A stretch of 64,000 nt of DNA from Malachius bipustulatus (lineage: Eukaryota; Arthropoda; Insecta; Coleoptera; Melyridae), in assembly GCA_910589415.1 (NCBI GenBank), contig OU342632.1, forward strand, positions 16,681,507 through 16,745,506. The letters are read 5' to 3'. The notes below the pieces were generated by a model, which was given only the letters and a program-made list of their open reading frames with translations, had not been told where the DNA came from and did not search any database. Of the stretch, positions 25,701 to 40,700 are shown one piece after another. Made by a program: the position numbers and the translations under genes. The first letter of the stretch is position 1, and each line of letters opens with the position of its first letter.

Positions 25701-28700
25701 CCTACATGCAAGTAAATATGAGAAAACAACTGACAACTGCTAAAAATATCCCGCTGAAAATCCCGATAAATCACTATGAAGATTAGATAAAATTCAACAA
25801 ACTATTCTTATTTTTGCGGTCATCTAAAATAAGTATGAATATGTCGTTGCTTTTTTTTTCGTTACTCTCGAACTTCTATCAGTGATAGATGAGAAGAAAC
25901 CGTGAGACATTCAGAGAAATATTTGCTGAATTCAGGGAGACTTTGGCAGATAAAAATATTTTTTAAAAACTTCTGATGCCATTCATTTTTGTAAGTATTT
26001 TTGAATTAGCTAAAAAGTTCGTTATACTTTCATTTTCGCAGCTCTATGATATAAGCTTTCGTAATTTGTGTACCTACTAACAAGTAGGGAAATTCCTTAC
26101 TCAACCTTAGAACGTCCTGAATCATCCCTTATTTTGAGTAAAGTTTCCAAATGCGTAAGCTACCTAAACTCTTGTATCCTGAACCCCTGACGATTAATTC
26201 CACACTAAGAAGGTTCTTGTAAAATCACACAAATCTTTATTGTTATTTATAGGTATTTTTGACAAACAAGAGGTTGGTTGAAAATTCGTAACATTAGTAG
26301 AGTTAGAGCATTTTAGACCAATCAACTGTCAAAAATACCAAAATTAAACTCCAGAGTAATAAAATTAATGTTTTCCACCCTTACTTTCTTGAATCTCTGG
26401 ATGGATGATAGTACTTTTAAAGTATCATCTTCACACATTATGTAAATGGATAAAATAATTGTTATAGTAACATAGCAATTTTATAATATACATCAGTATA
26501 CAGTAGAATTTTTTAAAACATTAGTGTTTTATTTAACATCCATCAGTATCCAGAGTCATATTTTGATTTTTGATAAAGGCGGAAATAAGGAAGTATAAAA
26601 TAATATTATACTTACGTCTTCTTAACATGTCTATTGAACAATTTTGGCTTTTTAATTTTTTAAAATAAATACGCCAATATAAAAATTAAGAACGCACTTC
26701 AGTTATCTTTACTCATAGAAATTTCCAGTGAGAATCCCCTAAATCTTCATAAAACCAGTAACAAGAAAAGCCTCCCAACAGTATTATATAATATCTCCTT
26801 TTGTTATAATTTTTTTCACCTTGCAACCAGTCACACGTGGCTTTAAATCATGAAAATGAGCTTTAATTCCTGTTTTTTATTTTGAGATTAACTTGCCTTT
26901 GACTACCTACCTACCTTATTTGACTTTTGTGTTAAAGTAAAATTTTAAATCTTCTCTTCCGGGCGTGTTCTTGACATAATTTCCTCTTCGAAGCACCGCA
27001 AGAGTTATATTGTGACATATTTTTTATTCGCTACTGAGATACAAACAAGACCGATCAGATCATTTGAGACAGAAACGATGTATAAATAATTTCTTACAAT
27101 GGTTGTTGTGTAAATCTATTTTTTATGGAAAGGCAGTTTGACCAGCCGGCAACGTGTTTCCTTAGCAAGAAGTGTTGCTGACGCTGAATCCTTGCACTGG
27201 ACTTCATTAGAGGGGGCGTCTCTTGATGAGTCATCAGGCCAATTTAAGCTTCTTGTAAAAACTCGCCGCCTACTTGGTTTCAGCTTCGATCGGCGCCATT
27301 CGTCCTTTTTCAGTCCACCGTCTGTCGATTGTCTTTTTGTTTGCAATCTTTCAGCCTGTGCAGCGAAAAACTGCCAATTCCGATACTGTTTTGTGATGTC
27401 ATCGCTGTGCTGTAAATAATAACCAGATGGGAAATTATATACTAATTATACTACTGCAATTAAATAGAATCGTAAAATATTACCGTATCATCTTAATGCA
27501 CTCTTAATAACGTAAATGTATTTTTTTTCTGTCTGGAAGCCTAAGTTACATTTAATTAGCCATGCATAAAATGTTACCATTTTACGATTCAAATTGCAAA
27601 TCTTTAATATAGACGTAATTTAATAATTTTGTAGTGGTAGTCTTATTTTCGCATCTTAGAGGAATGTTTTTGTCCCCATTATCTTTTATGCCCATTATTG
27701 TGGATCGAATAGTTGGAAAGACAACTTAGAATAACTGTCATTCTCAGCTTCAAATTTCAAATTCATTCAATCAAGAATGCTGTAGGTATGAAAGGTATAA
27801 TATAATGCTGCTTAAACATTTACAGACCACATTATTTTCTTTTGCAAATATTATAAATGCATACCGACATAGTTTCAGCGATTGGACGTTATGAAATTAT
27901 TTAAATTTATTGACATATTTAACTACTGATTTGCGAAACAGTCACAAGGAATAGATTCGGTTGTTGAGTAGAGCAAAATACTTTCAGCAAGGTTGAATAT
28001 CACAAATCATGTTGCAACCTATTTTACAATATATATTAAGTATTAAATAACAGCCCACCTTACGTGAAATAATATTATTAAAATGAAAGTATGTACTATG
28101 GTTATGAGTACTTACAAAAAATGTAATACATGCTCATGCTTCGATAGTAGGTACCTACTAGGTATAAGTACTGGTAATATCTTATTTATTTGCATTTAAT
28201 TTAAATGAAAATTTACTTGAATCGACCTTCCAAGTCAATCAATATGGGTAGATATATAGGAAGAGGTGAAGTGAATTACATATTATAGACTATGTCGATG
28301 TCTTTGGTACCGTTTGGTCATATATCTGACCTTTAAATCATTTTATTTTTTAATAATCATGAAACCTGTTAGTTGTCTTACCCTTATCGTCAGAGATATT
28401 ATGAATCCTTAGGGACAATTAAAAATTTTTGGAGATTTAATTTGTTTATTTTGAATCAATTTGAATCAAAATATTTTTGAATGCTGTCAACCTGTTAGAA
28501 TTTTTGCGGTTGCATCGCAATCTTTTACAACCATCAAACACACACTTTTTCAAAAGTTATCAAAAAATTAACATAGGTAGGTAAGTACCTACATATAATA
28601 TTCAAATAATTGTAGTGGAAAAACTACAAAAATTGGGAAAATTGGGTAAAGGTTTGAGTAAAGATTGGGCTAAAGGCGAGGCTAAAGGATACTATTTTTA

Positions 28701-31700
28701 CCTTTTCGAGCTTTCGAGAATATTTATTCTCTTTTTAAAATGAAAGCTCGACAAACTAAAAAGAGAATAATTTCACATAATAATTCACGACTAATTGACA
28801 CATCACAAATCACAAATGACAATAAAACTCACGCATCACAAATTTCATATCTCTTTTAAAGATTGCTTGAAGATGAGACAAAAAAAAAAGTCCACTCAAT
28901 GTCGCAAACAGATCTCATTATTTATTTACGCACTTGAGAATTTAAATTGCGAATATAAAGCGGATCGACCTTCCCAGTCAATCACTACTGATATATCGGG
29001 CAGGTACATCTCAGAGCCTGTACTATGCATACCTTTATAAGGATAACTGTGTCACGGATCATCGACAGATGAGATACTCAACAGCTACAATCTGATTGTT
29101 ATTCCGCTCGAGTAGCATAATAGCAAGTGCACACGCCGAGGTATTGCTGTTATTATCTAACTCTCGCTTACCTTCTCCGCACCAAAACGGACTTACACTT
29201 CTAGGCCACCTGTGAGTGAGTAACCTGCAGTGCATGATTTGTGAAGAATAATTATTGGAAAAAATTTAAAAGTTGTACTGAAATAAAATGCAATCAACTC
29301 TCGCGCTGAAACTGTTGTAACGATTTTAGATTCATCTTGTACTGTTCTCTTCGTAGTAGAAATTGCATGTGCTCGTTAGAAGAATAGTGTGCCCAAAGAG
29401 ACATAGATAAAAGTCCTACCATTTTGCTTATCTTATGTAATATCTACCAACTAAGATCAAATCATTATGATCGTTTTTGGGATTATACGAGTATAAAGTT
29501 TTTCAAAATTTTAGCTGTTCATATGATTCCTAATTATTACCGACAACCACTAGAAAAAATAATGGTTGAGTTTTTGAGTTTACAATTTGACTCACACTTC
29601 CCCGCTCTACTTGAGTGATTTTTTTTTTAATTCGGTACAAAAGGATAGGTCGAAATTTTTATAAATTTCTAGGAAACACTAATAAGTGACAGTTTCAAGT
29701 TTAAGGTTGAAGTAGCTTTGCTTCCCGAGTATCAATCAAAGAAGAGATGAGGTACTCGATATTCAAAATGAGTCAGAAAATACGTAAGAAACAAAAATAA
29801 GTGAGCACTTGTAGCCTTTGGCCCCGAATCAGATAACTGCAGATGTTCTAATAAAATGAGCTGGCGAACTGTCCATAAGGAATAACAACGTCAAAACTGA
29901 CGAGAAAGAAGACAGTAGCTTTCAAAATTCAAGTGGTCGCGATTTTGAAACGGGTTTTAACACCAGACTCCTTCCTGTATAAACCCACGAGATCAAAGAA
30001 AGTTTGTCTTTCAGATTCCTATAACATCTTCATTTTACTTAGGTACCTTTATAGTTAGGTTCTTCTCATTTCCGGAATTCCAGACAAGGTCTATGTTTCC
30101 TATGGGATATTCTCATGGCATCTTAGCAGTTTTATTAGCCTGTCCGAGTCCAGGAATCTCGCACAGACCTTACATGGTCGTTCAGTGTTATATAATAATA
30201 ATAATAATAATAATAATACTTTATTGCCCAACAGATTTACAACAAATCCAATAACAGGACAATATCTAAACATTAGTAATAATATGTGCAGACAAAAACA
30301 TCATACCATTAAAACACTATCTATTATAAAATATTTAACAATATAACAATATAAGCTAGAAAGCAAGTTAGGGAACGAAGAAAATAAAGTTATACATAAC
30401 CCTCACCCCACCAACAAAAGCATGACAATATCTAAAAATTCAAATCAGCAACCCGCAATATATCAGCTAAGGAGCTGGCATTTAGGTCACAAAAACTAGA
30501 GATGCGATTAAAGTGGGTTGACATAACGTACACCGGCGATTTTAGAAGTACATTTGACCTTGCTATGCGCAAGGCAAACGTTTTTACATTTCTAGAATTC
30601 GAGCGAGGGATATGAAAATTAAAAAGTTGAAGTATTGATGAGCAATCGATACGGTTATGGAAGAGACAGTATAAAAATTTAACAGCGACTAGCTTCCGCC
30701 TCTTCTCCAGTGACATGAAGTCGAATTGTTTCAGCAGCAAGTCATGATCAAAGCCTCTAGTGGGAAACTCATTATGCACCCTATAACTGAGCATTTTCAA
30801 AAACCTCCTCTGAATACGCTGGCTATACTGGCTATACTGGCTATATACCGGCAATAGAGTGTGTACCGAGTGCTCATTACACGGCACAATTACCATTGTT
30901 CTTGCCGCCGACGCCTCGCTCTTACAGGTATTATCGGGCAGGGCAGGTGTAAAGGTGCTCATAGACGAATGATTATTATAATTTTTATTTAAATTATTAT
31001 TACCTACGCATAATTTTTGACTTGGTAAATAAATTATGGTTGTGATGTGGTACTATTTAAAGTGACTCAAACCGTGATAATATTACCTAAAAATTCTTTC
31101 CAAGTCTACTTGCTGTTGAATTTTGAATCTTGTGAAGTTTTGACTCTAGACATTTGCAATGCAACCAATAATCGTAAATTGGTCCCAAAATACAAATTTC
31201 GTACCGCATTACCACAGAAAAATGCAAGAGAGTGTCAAATATATTTAAGATATTTCTTATAGGAATCATATTTAGCTAGACTGGACAAAAAAACTTATGT
31301 TTTTTTTTAAGTTTTCATCTATGGGTAATTTCAGCTAAGCTGACCATGACGTCATTGATAGAAGCTGCAAGGTTGCCAGCTTTCAAGAGAGAATAAACTA
31401 TTCTCTATAAAATATTTTTGCAATAAGACGAAAAATTTTCCTGATGTGAATGGCACTCATAAATGATGTTCGGAGTGATAATTTGGCCTTTTTGTTTCAT
31501 TACAATTAATCCGACTACATCGCTCGGGCTTGGTCAGAGTTATACACGTGCCTTGTGTAAATAAGTTTGGTACTTATATAAGGATATCATCCATGACGTC
31601 ATGGCCAGTTTAGCTGACACGACCCATATACCACTAATAATTGTTTTATTGATCCCTGCATCTGCCTTTTACATATTTTGTAAAAGTATTTGCGTTTGCT

Positions 31701-34700
31701 ATCTGGATTTATAGCACATCTAGTATAGTTGATAGTTGATTCATTCATACCTCCTAGTGTATGTTCCTCTTTATCATCTTAACCAGACGAAGTCACAAAA
31801 CTGAAATTATTATCCGTTTGATTTTCGATCGTTTAAGACAACCCCGAGGAATCTCCCGCCTATAGCCGGGGTATTTTTCTATCGAACAATAGAATACTAA
31901 GTTAGGCCACGCTGGAATCTAATGCAATCTGAGTTTTTAATCGGTAATGAACGCGCTGGATTTATACCGTCATTGTTCTTATACGCTCCCTTTACAAGTT
32001 ATAAAGTAGATAGAGACTGTAATTGTTGCTCGTTCCTTAACTATATTATAGGATAGTTAATGTTTGTCAAACGTTGGAAAAAGTTTCGCCTCGTAACATT
32101 TGAAGCTCTATTAAAATTGCAGCTACATGTGTATGGCTGCTCTTAAAACGATCTTCTTTATCTTCTTTATAGACAGTTCAATTACTGATATACTAGTCAC
32201 TATAGTTAGATACACACAGCAACAGAATAGCAAAATAGATGTCGTTATTTTACAGGTAGTGGCGTCTATGAGTCGGAAAACACCCGAATTTTTTCAGACG
32301 CAACGAAACCACTTCCTCCTCCCGTTTTCGAGGGTGCTGAACACAATGGCGTAGGGCAAATTTCTTTTTCGGGTTGCGTTCACCCCCTATTGGCCAAAAA
32401 CCACCCCCTTTTTTTAATTTCCGTTCTAAATGCCTCCGGGTCGGAAAAAACGCGTGAACTGACAAAATCACCCTCCAAGGGAGTTGACTTTTTTTAATCG
32501 AGAATGTTGGAAATGTTAATTTTTATCATAATTTACCGTTACGTCGGGAAATAATAATTTGAATAAGTATACGAGATATCATCTCATATCATATCATGTG
32601 TTTTTTAATAGGGTTACAGGTTTGAATTATGTTTTTGACTAGGGTATTTTGATGGTGATAAATAAAGGCAAACTTTTAATAAAACATTGTTAATCTTACA
32701 AAAAAAAAATCAACCTACTTGAAGGGTGATTTTGTCAATTTAGGGGGGTGGTAGAGAGGTCTAAAGTAATAATCATCGTGTTCAACACCCTTGAATGTGG
32801 GATGGGGGTATGCGGTAGGTTGCCCAATTAATGAAAACTACATTTTCAATTCCCTTGGAGGGTCTTTCCTCGATTTGGGGGAATGAAAACGGTGCAGGTG
32901 TAAGGTGGTTACAATCGTGTTTAGCATCCTCGAAAACGGAGGAATACAGAAATATTCAGGATTATAAGAAAAAATACATTTTCAACCCCTTGGAGGATGG
33001 TTCTTGGCCAAGGGGGTGGGCTTAGGGTGACGGGCAGTTGTCATTAGATATAAGGCATCCCCAGAAGCGAATTGCACAGTTTTTTTTTGCGATTCGGGGG
33101 CATTAGAACGGAGATTTTAAAAAAGGGGATGGTTTTTGGCCAATAGGGGGTGAGCGCAACCCGAAAAAAAAATTTTGCCCTACGCCATCGTGTTCAGCGC
33201 CCTCGAAAACAGGGGGGGAATGGTTTCGTTACGTCTGAAAAAATTCGGAAATTTCGTTTTTTTTCCGACTCATAGACGCCACTAAGGTATAAGGCAGCTA
33301 ATTCGAGCCTTTATTTTGTATATCTTTAATGATAATTATTGTTACCAGAAATGGGTTTACCTATTATAGTTGATGTCGCAAATTGTCTTAATAAATGCTA
33401 AGTGTACCTATAGGTATATTTTAGAGTCTCTTGTCACTGTCAAGTGTACCTTCCATGGGCAATGGTGGTTATTTCTTGCACTTGTGGTGCTTTTAAAAAA
33501 TTTACCCTCGAGCAAACCAGGGGGCTGCGCCGACTCCCGGCGCAGCCCCCTGTGGCCCCTACAGTTTGTCCCCCATTCCACCTTCCCCTAAGTTTCATTT
33601 ATTTATTTATCAGCTTTTGGTCTCACATTTCGCCCCTGTTGCTATAATTTTCAGGGCCACTGGATAACCTGGATAACTGGATAAACACCCCCATCTTCCC
33701 TATGTTGTGTAATAATAACGGTCGATCATACTGAAGAAAAAAGTAGTGAGTATGTGAGCTCTAAAACAGTGGTTACAGATATACCTACATACAGACAGAA
33801 TTGAGACAATAACCAATGCATTGACTCCTACATTGACATGTTTAATTACAAAAATCGTCACTTTAAATGCAAATCTCACTTAGCCCTAAATTTTTATCAT
33901 CGTCTTGCCCATCGCATATTGTCCCAGTTTTGTCCCATCGCTCTGGATTACCTTTACAGCGGAATCCATTGCACTGACATGTACATTGTACATGAAGGAA
34001 CGCAACGCCTTTGGGATGACAATAAGCAGCGATAAAGTTCCAAGATAAGCTCTGGTGCACAAAGTTTGGTACAAGCAATTGGCTCCGTTAAACATCCTAC
34101 TTTCTTTCCATCCAAAATTTTAGGCTGGTGCATTACTGGGATGCCCTTAGCAAACGCCGGGTCCAGTTCAGATGTTGTTGGATGGAGGTTCTCATCTTGA
34201 CATTGTGTCTGGGTGAACGATAACGATCTCACAGCTCCTATGTCTGTCAGTGTTGTTTTCTCCTACAATTTGACCTCTCGCTAGCAAAAAAAACGTTAGC
34301 GTAATCAAGCTTTTTCATATTACTAATGGGTCACTCTCTATAAGTTCGTAAATTTTCTGTAATTTAAGCTATGCTGTTTTCAAGATCCCGCTATGACAGG
34401 AAATAAATTTATGGGCATCCTGATGTGTTGTAAACATAAATTTTAATTAATATATGGTAGATACATTAAATATTGACCGGAAGATCCAAGCGGATGATTA
34501 GATAAATTCCTCACCTAATAAGCATAACCAAACCTCCACCAAATTATGTAATAATTCAATATTTCTCATAATTAATAAAGCGCAGAAAATAACTCATTCT
34601 AATGTCAATAAACACATCTTTCACCATTATAATTAGATAAAATCGTGAATTATCTTCAAATAAATCTTTAGATGTATCCAACAGTGATCTGAGCACCATG

Positions 34701-37700
34701 TGGAGTTGTGTCTGCAAGGTCTCGAACTCCAAAAACGTTGCTGAATGTCGTATAGGAATTGAACGTGCACTGTGATCCCCCTCTGGCCATGTATTCATAG
34801 AATATTACAAACTTCTTGCACTTATAATTGAGTGAGCATTCAGCTCGATCCCATTCAATTCAGAAAAGTGTCCCAATCTGCGGGGTAATAACATATTCTA
34901 TTAGTTTCAAATGTATAATTTTTTTTAAAATGTATACATATAGATACACCTAGTTTATTTGTTGCGACAAAGATGTAGAGACTAAATTCATTTTAACATT
35001 TCTAGAAATAATCTGCATAATAGCTTCCAATTCTGTTAATACAGAACTAATAGAATGTAATACGTTCAAACGAATTCAAGTTATAAGTGCTAATATATTC
35101 ACTGACTGCCGGTAAAATAACAAACTATTTATAAATATTCACCGATGCTCAAGAATGTAAGTAGGTACGTAATTATTTAATAACATAAATAAACACTTAC
35201 AACGAATTACTTTTAAGATACGGGTAGCAATGACATCTTAACAACAAAGTTAATAAAAATATCCCACTGAGCCCACAGTTAATGTCCTCCTAAAAATGAG
35301 AATATATTGCAAAAGCCGCTACACCGGCCAATAAGCGATCAGAAACTTTTAACTCTTTTATAGACCAATGATATTTGATACGACCACTTTGGCTTAGTGA
35401 GATAGAGTCCACCTTCACATTAATTCTCCTTATCGTCATTATAATATCTCACGGAACTTATGATGTTTACTAGGGTGTTTTACCTCTTCGGCAGTAGCCT
35501 TATTTGCATGGCATTCCTGATGGCGGCTAAAGCAAAGCGTTCATTTCATCTGCATTTCAACATTGCGGCACTAGCACTAGCACTACAAAGTCTTCGAGAT
35601 TTATCATCTGGTCAGAGCAAAGATCTCCCGGATCCCAGAAATCCCCAACTTATTACACTAATTTGTAGAAACCGTTTCGATTTTAATTACTTCTGTACTA
35701 CAACATCACCGAAACTTTTAGTACTCTGAAGAATTAATCCGAATTTGCTTTAAAATAAATTGAAAACTTAATTATCCTCTGCCTCTGAGTTAGGTCAACT
35801 TCACGATAAGTTGAAGATGATATATGTATTCAGCGAATAAACTCATCTGGACTGTGGAATCTAGTAAGGAAAATTAATTGATTTGCAATACTCTACAAAA
35901 ATTGCTCGTGCATCTTTAATTTCAGATTTCATCTGAAGATTTCATGGCGAAAGGGCTTAACTAATTTATATTCACCTCTATTGGAGGCAAAATTTAGTTT
36001 AGGGAGTTTAGTATTCAGTCTAGTTTAGAGACATAAAATTATGTTGATGGCAACATCAATACAACTAATCAATATTTTTCATTATTAGTGTTGAACGACA
36101 AGAAAGATGGATGATTTAAAAATACGATTACTCTACAGATTACTGGCGATCAATCTTTTACATACATAGTCAGTAGTAGTAGGTAATGTATGATTGTTAG
36201 CTATGTTAGGTACTATAGATGCTGACTATCGAGTATCGTGGGAAAGTGGTGAGGTAGCTAGAAGAGTACCATCATGGTGCTGGTGCATGCAAAAGCAAGC
36301 CAACGAAGCCAGCAGCATGTCTTCTCCTCACATAACTCTTTCGTGATCTGATGTCCCCGCAGAAAAGTACTGGGGGTGCGAGGGTTTCTGTTTATGAAGT
36401 GGTCGAGACCGATCTTTGATTACTGTTGCCAGACTGGCTTGAAGCCGAAGCACCAGCACCAGCACCAACACCAGCACAAGAGTAGAGTGTGCCACGACCG
36501 GTCGACCTTCGAAGGTCGTGTCTTTAGAGACCCATGTGTGCACACTAGACGAACGCATATGTAAATGAATTGGTATAAACAGTCTTGTTTGTGGCGATGG
36601 CGATTGTTAGCAGCAAATCGTCAGAAGTCCTTTTGTTTACCATGCATGGGTACTTTGAGCATATTAAATGATAATTATCTACTATTACGGATGCTGGTAC
36701 CTGAAAGTACCGATACAACAAAGGACTATAAGCATTAAGCATGCACTTTGATAAATTATTTTTATCACTAGCAATGTAATGAAGAAGTTTATAATGGATT
36801 CGGGCACTTTATAGTACACTTTTCCAACAGGTTCTTTTTCTGTCTCGGAGTCCTGGACTAACGTTGATAAATGTTTCATCAGATTCGACGTCAGGTCCAT
36901 GATTAAGAAGTATGGCTCATTATTTCAAAAAACTAAGCAGTTAGAAGCTTAGATTTTATCTATAAAACTTTACTTCATGGTGAAGAAAAAAAGACTTCTC
37001 CTGCCATCCATATGGGGGTCCTTGCTGATATTTTCGGGGATTCTCATTATTATTTTTGTGAAGACAAACTATTTTATTCTTCATCACTAGTTTGTAATAG
37101 TTGATGGTTTTAAAATATTTATGCTAATGTATCAGGCGAATTTCGCCATTAAATGAAGGTGAACTTAATTTCCTGTTTCTGCTTGTCCACAGCCGAGTCG
37201 TTACGCATAAGGATAATAGACATCCTTCACAATAATGAATGCATCCATTTCGAATAAAAAATAATGCAGGTGAAGTGTATACAATCGAATCGAATGCGGA
37301 AACGAAGAGCGATTGTTGTGAAACTCGTTTTCGGTAGTGATTTTTATTCAGAACGAACGCGATTTATGTTTTGTCCTTTCTGGGCTATGTTCATTATAAT
37401 TAATTTTTTTAAATACCACTTGTTAGCCAGAAAAGAATGCAGATTGCAAAAGAGCTGCTGTGACAATTATTAATTCATTATCAATAGGTAATACCTACCA
37501 TACCGTTCGACATTCTCTTCTGCTGCTTGACTTTTTATAGCATAAATTAAATTATACAAATTAGGTATAATTTTTACAGTTCCTAGACCTTCAAATATTT
37601 TATTTAAATTTTTTGTCCAGCTTTCGAAGGTGATCTGATACATTTATTTATGTAATTAATAATACTTTACTAATTCTATGAAAATGTATTAATTTATTAA

Positions 37701-40700
37701 GCTTTTTATTTACGTTGAAAATACGTACCTACGTATCAAGGTAGGTACACTTACTCAATTCTAATTACGTGGTTATTAATATTTTTTACAGAATAATATA
37801 GTGAATGCTATTTTAATAGGACTGCAGAAATGTTAAACATGCGATACTCTAATGACCTAATTAACAGGATAACAGGTATCTATAAACTAAAGAAACTGAA
37901 GGTCGAAAGCCTAAAGCGAATACCAAACTTACTTTTTACCAGCGTGCTTTCCTTAAAAATGTAACGGTCATTTACTATAAGGTATATTTCTCTCTGATCA
38001 GCACGTGTTGTCAATATAAGAGATTCTTTTAAAAAACGGGACTTGTGCTCGTCTATATTAACATTTCTAGACATTTTTTTTATGTATGTAAGTTTTTATA
38101 TTTTCCCGATTAAATAAATGAGCGATCCTGAGATTTTAATGGATTTTAGAGATTTTTGTCTGTTTTGTGTCGCTTGGTGGTTTGTTTCACCCCACTGGTG
38201 TGTCACTGTCACTTTGGGGGGTATCACTTTCTGTGTCTATCACTTCGGAGTTTCACTTTCACGATTGCATCTTTGTTTCACTACGCTTTATTGCGTTGCA
38301 CTTAGGCGTCTGTGACTTCGGTGGATTCCACTTGACTGTCATTGTCTGAGATCAGATATTGCCCCCGTTTTATCAGTCCTTTTTGGACATCTTCCGAGGG
38401 CCATCTATTACCTAGGCATTAAGAAGACGGCGACATTACCTAAAAGTAGATACATATCCCTCTGTTCTAATTTTGACTAGCTCTCCCCGCGTATGGACAA
38501 ATAAGCAGAACACTGATACTCTAAAACTCTAACAGCGGGTATTATAAAGGCTCATTAAGTTAACGGGCAGATTTCTGTGGCCATTTCTGAAGAAGGTATC
38601 GAGTGTAAGTGGAAATTTTTTAAATTTATCTATTCTTGACATGAAAGTAATTACAAAAATGTTAATAAAAGTCATTTGACGTCGATATTAGCTTCAAAAA
38701 CGAGCACAGAAATCTGCCCGTTAGCCTAATGAGCCTTTATAATATTGGCTGTAAGCTAAGTAGTAGGAATCATGAAACCTGCTTAGGCCATGACGTATAA
38801 TTCTTCGCAGACAGTTTTACAGAATGTCTGGAAATAAATTGGATATTGGATAAAGGTGTTGACAAAACAGCTTCTGCATACAGTGATTTCTCTGTTTTTT
38901 TCCTCTCTTATTGAGACTAACAGATAGCAATTATTCACATTTGTATTTATTAAGGTGTTTCCCTGATAACTTTAGATTTAATCCAGTGCGGGTCATGGAT
39001 TTGCAGAGTCAGTTAAGTGTAGATTCTACCAGAAAAAGGTTCGTTCGGCTATATATTTTTTTTTTTTTGCAATGACTAGTTAGTGTTATGCGAAGTCCTG
39101 TCAGCTCTAGGACTCGATTTTTGCAAAGTTCGCGGTCAGTTCGATTTCTTTTATTTTGAAAAGTTCGATCAGCTCGATTTTTTTGCAATGTCCAGTTAGT
39201 CAAATTCTGGTCAGCTCTAAAATGCAATTTTTGCAAAGTCCATTCAGCTCGATTTTTTAGCAAAACCCGGTCAGCTCGTTTTTTTTTGCAATGTCCGGTT
39301 AGACAAAGTCCGGTCAGCTCTAGAATTCCATTTTTGAAAAGTCCGGTTAGCTCGATTTTTTTATTTTGCAAAGTCAGGTCAGCTCGATTTTTTGCAATGC
39401 CCAATTAGACAAAGTCCGGTCAGCTCTAGAATTCGATTTTTGCAAAGTCCGCGGTCAGATCGATTTCTTTTATTTTGCAAAGTCCGATCAGATCGATTTT
39501 TTGCAATGTCCGGTTAGTCAAAATTCGATCAGGTCTATAATCTATTTTTTGCAAAGTCCATTCAGCTCGATTTGTTTTCAATGTCCACTAGTAAAAGTCA
39601 TCAGGTCAGCTCGAGAATTCGAGTTTTGCAAAATTTCGATAAGCTCGATTTTTTGCTTGTAATGGGTTTGATAAGGTTCGAAAAGAAATTCGAATTTTCG
39701 AACTGACCTGATTTTACAAAAAAAAAAAACAACTAGCAGGATCTTTCAAACAGGACCTTGCATTGCAAAAAAAAATACCGAGCTCATGCACTGGACCTTG
39801 TCAAATCTGGATTTAAAAAAAACTGCTGACGTGACCTTGTCAAAATGAACCTTTTCTTAAGAATAATAACAAAGTTCGAACTGACATGAGTTTGTAAAAC
39901 CTCAGCTTGCAAAAAAATAGAGATAAAAAAAATCAATGTGATCTTTATTTATTTAGAAATGCGTGAAGTCGCACTTCACTTACTTCGCATGAAAAGCCGC
40001 GATTGATTTAACTTTGTATTTATTGCCGTATACAGTTGAAGAATGAATGTGGTAGTACTTAGTTGTACAAAACGTTGGAAAGCATTGCATGGGGACTGAA
40101 ATCCAATATTTTGCTTTATAGCTTTACATAACGTCGATCAGGCTCGGTATCTGCTGCAAATCAGTAAATTTCTGGTGGAGCGTCAATTCATTCATAAAAC
40201 TAACCAACAGGATAGGTATCCAATTTCAACGACTGATAAGGACTCGCTTTAAGAAGTAATTCTAAGAAGAAAAAATGGGAGATACTTGAGCTGTAAACTT
40301 GGTCCCAACAGGTTGGCCTGGTTTCATATGCACCGCTAGTCTGTCACAAAAGCGATGCTTGGGACCATGAAAATTTTTTGTGAACCTAGGCCGGTACGTG
40401 GTCTGATGAAAAGTCTTCTAATCGAGGCTATTAAGGAATGGACCCAAAAAGTTCTACAGTATTGTAGTATTATAGTAAAGTATTGGGAGTCAACAACAGG
40501 CTCCAGACAAGCCAGGTCGTTTCTTAAGACATAAATGGGCTGGGGTACATGATGATCAAACGTAACCGAAAGAAACTTAGACTTACTATTTGGAGTGCTC
40601 ATCGGTCTTAACGTCTGAAGCGGCACTTACAACTAATTAGGTGTGAGGGGGGACCCAAGTCTGTACCAAATAAAGAGCAGATGACCCTATACCTGTTAGG

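Noticed and set aside
36328..36564. Opposed open frames with repeated residues
   Set aside because: Produced by a CACCAG hexamer run; no other coding feature.
39009..39662. Long open frames on both strands
   Set aside because: They come from the ~108-bp tandem repeat and repeat the same short peptide.
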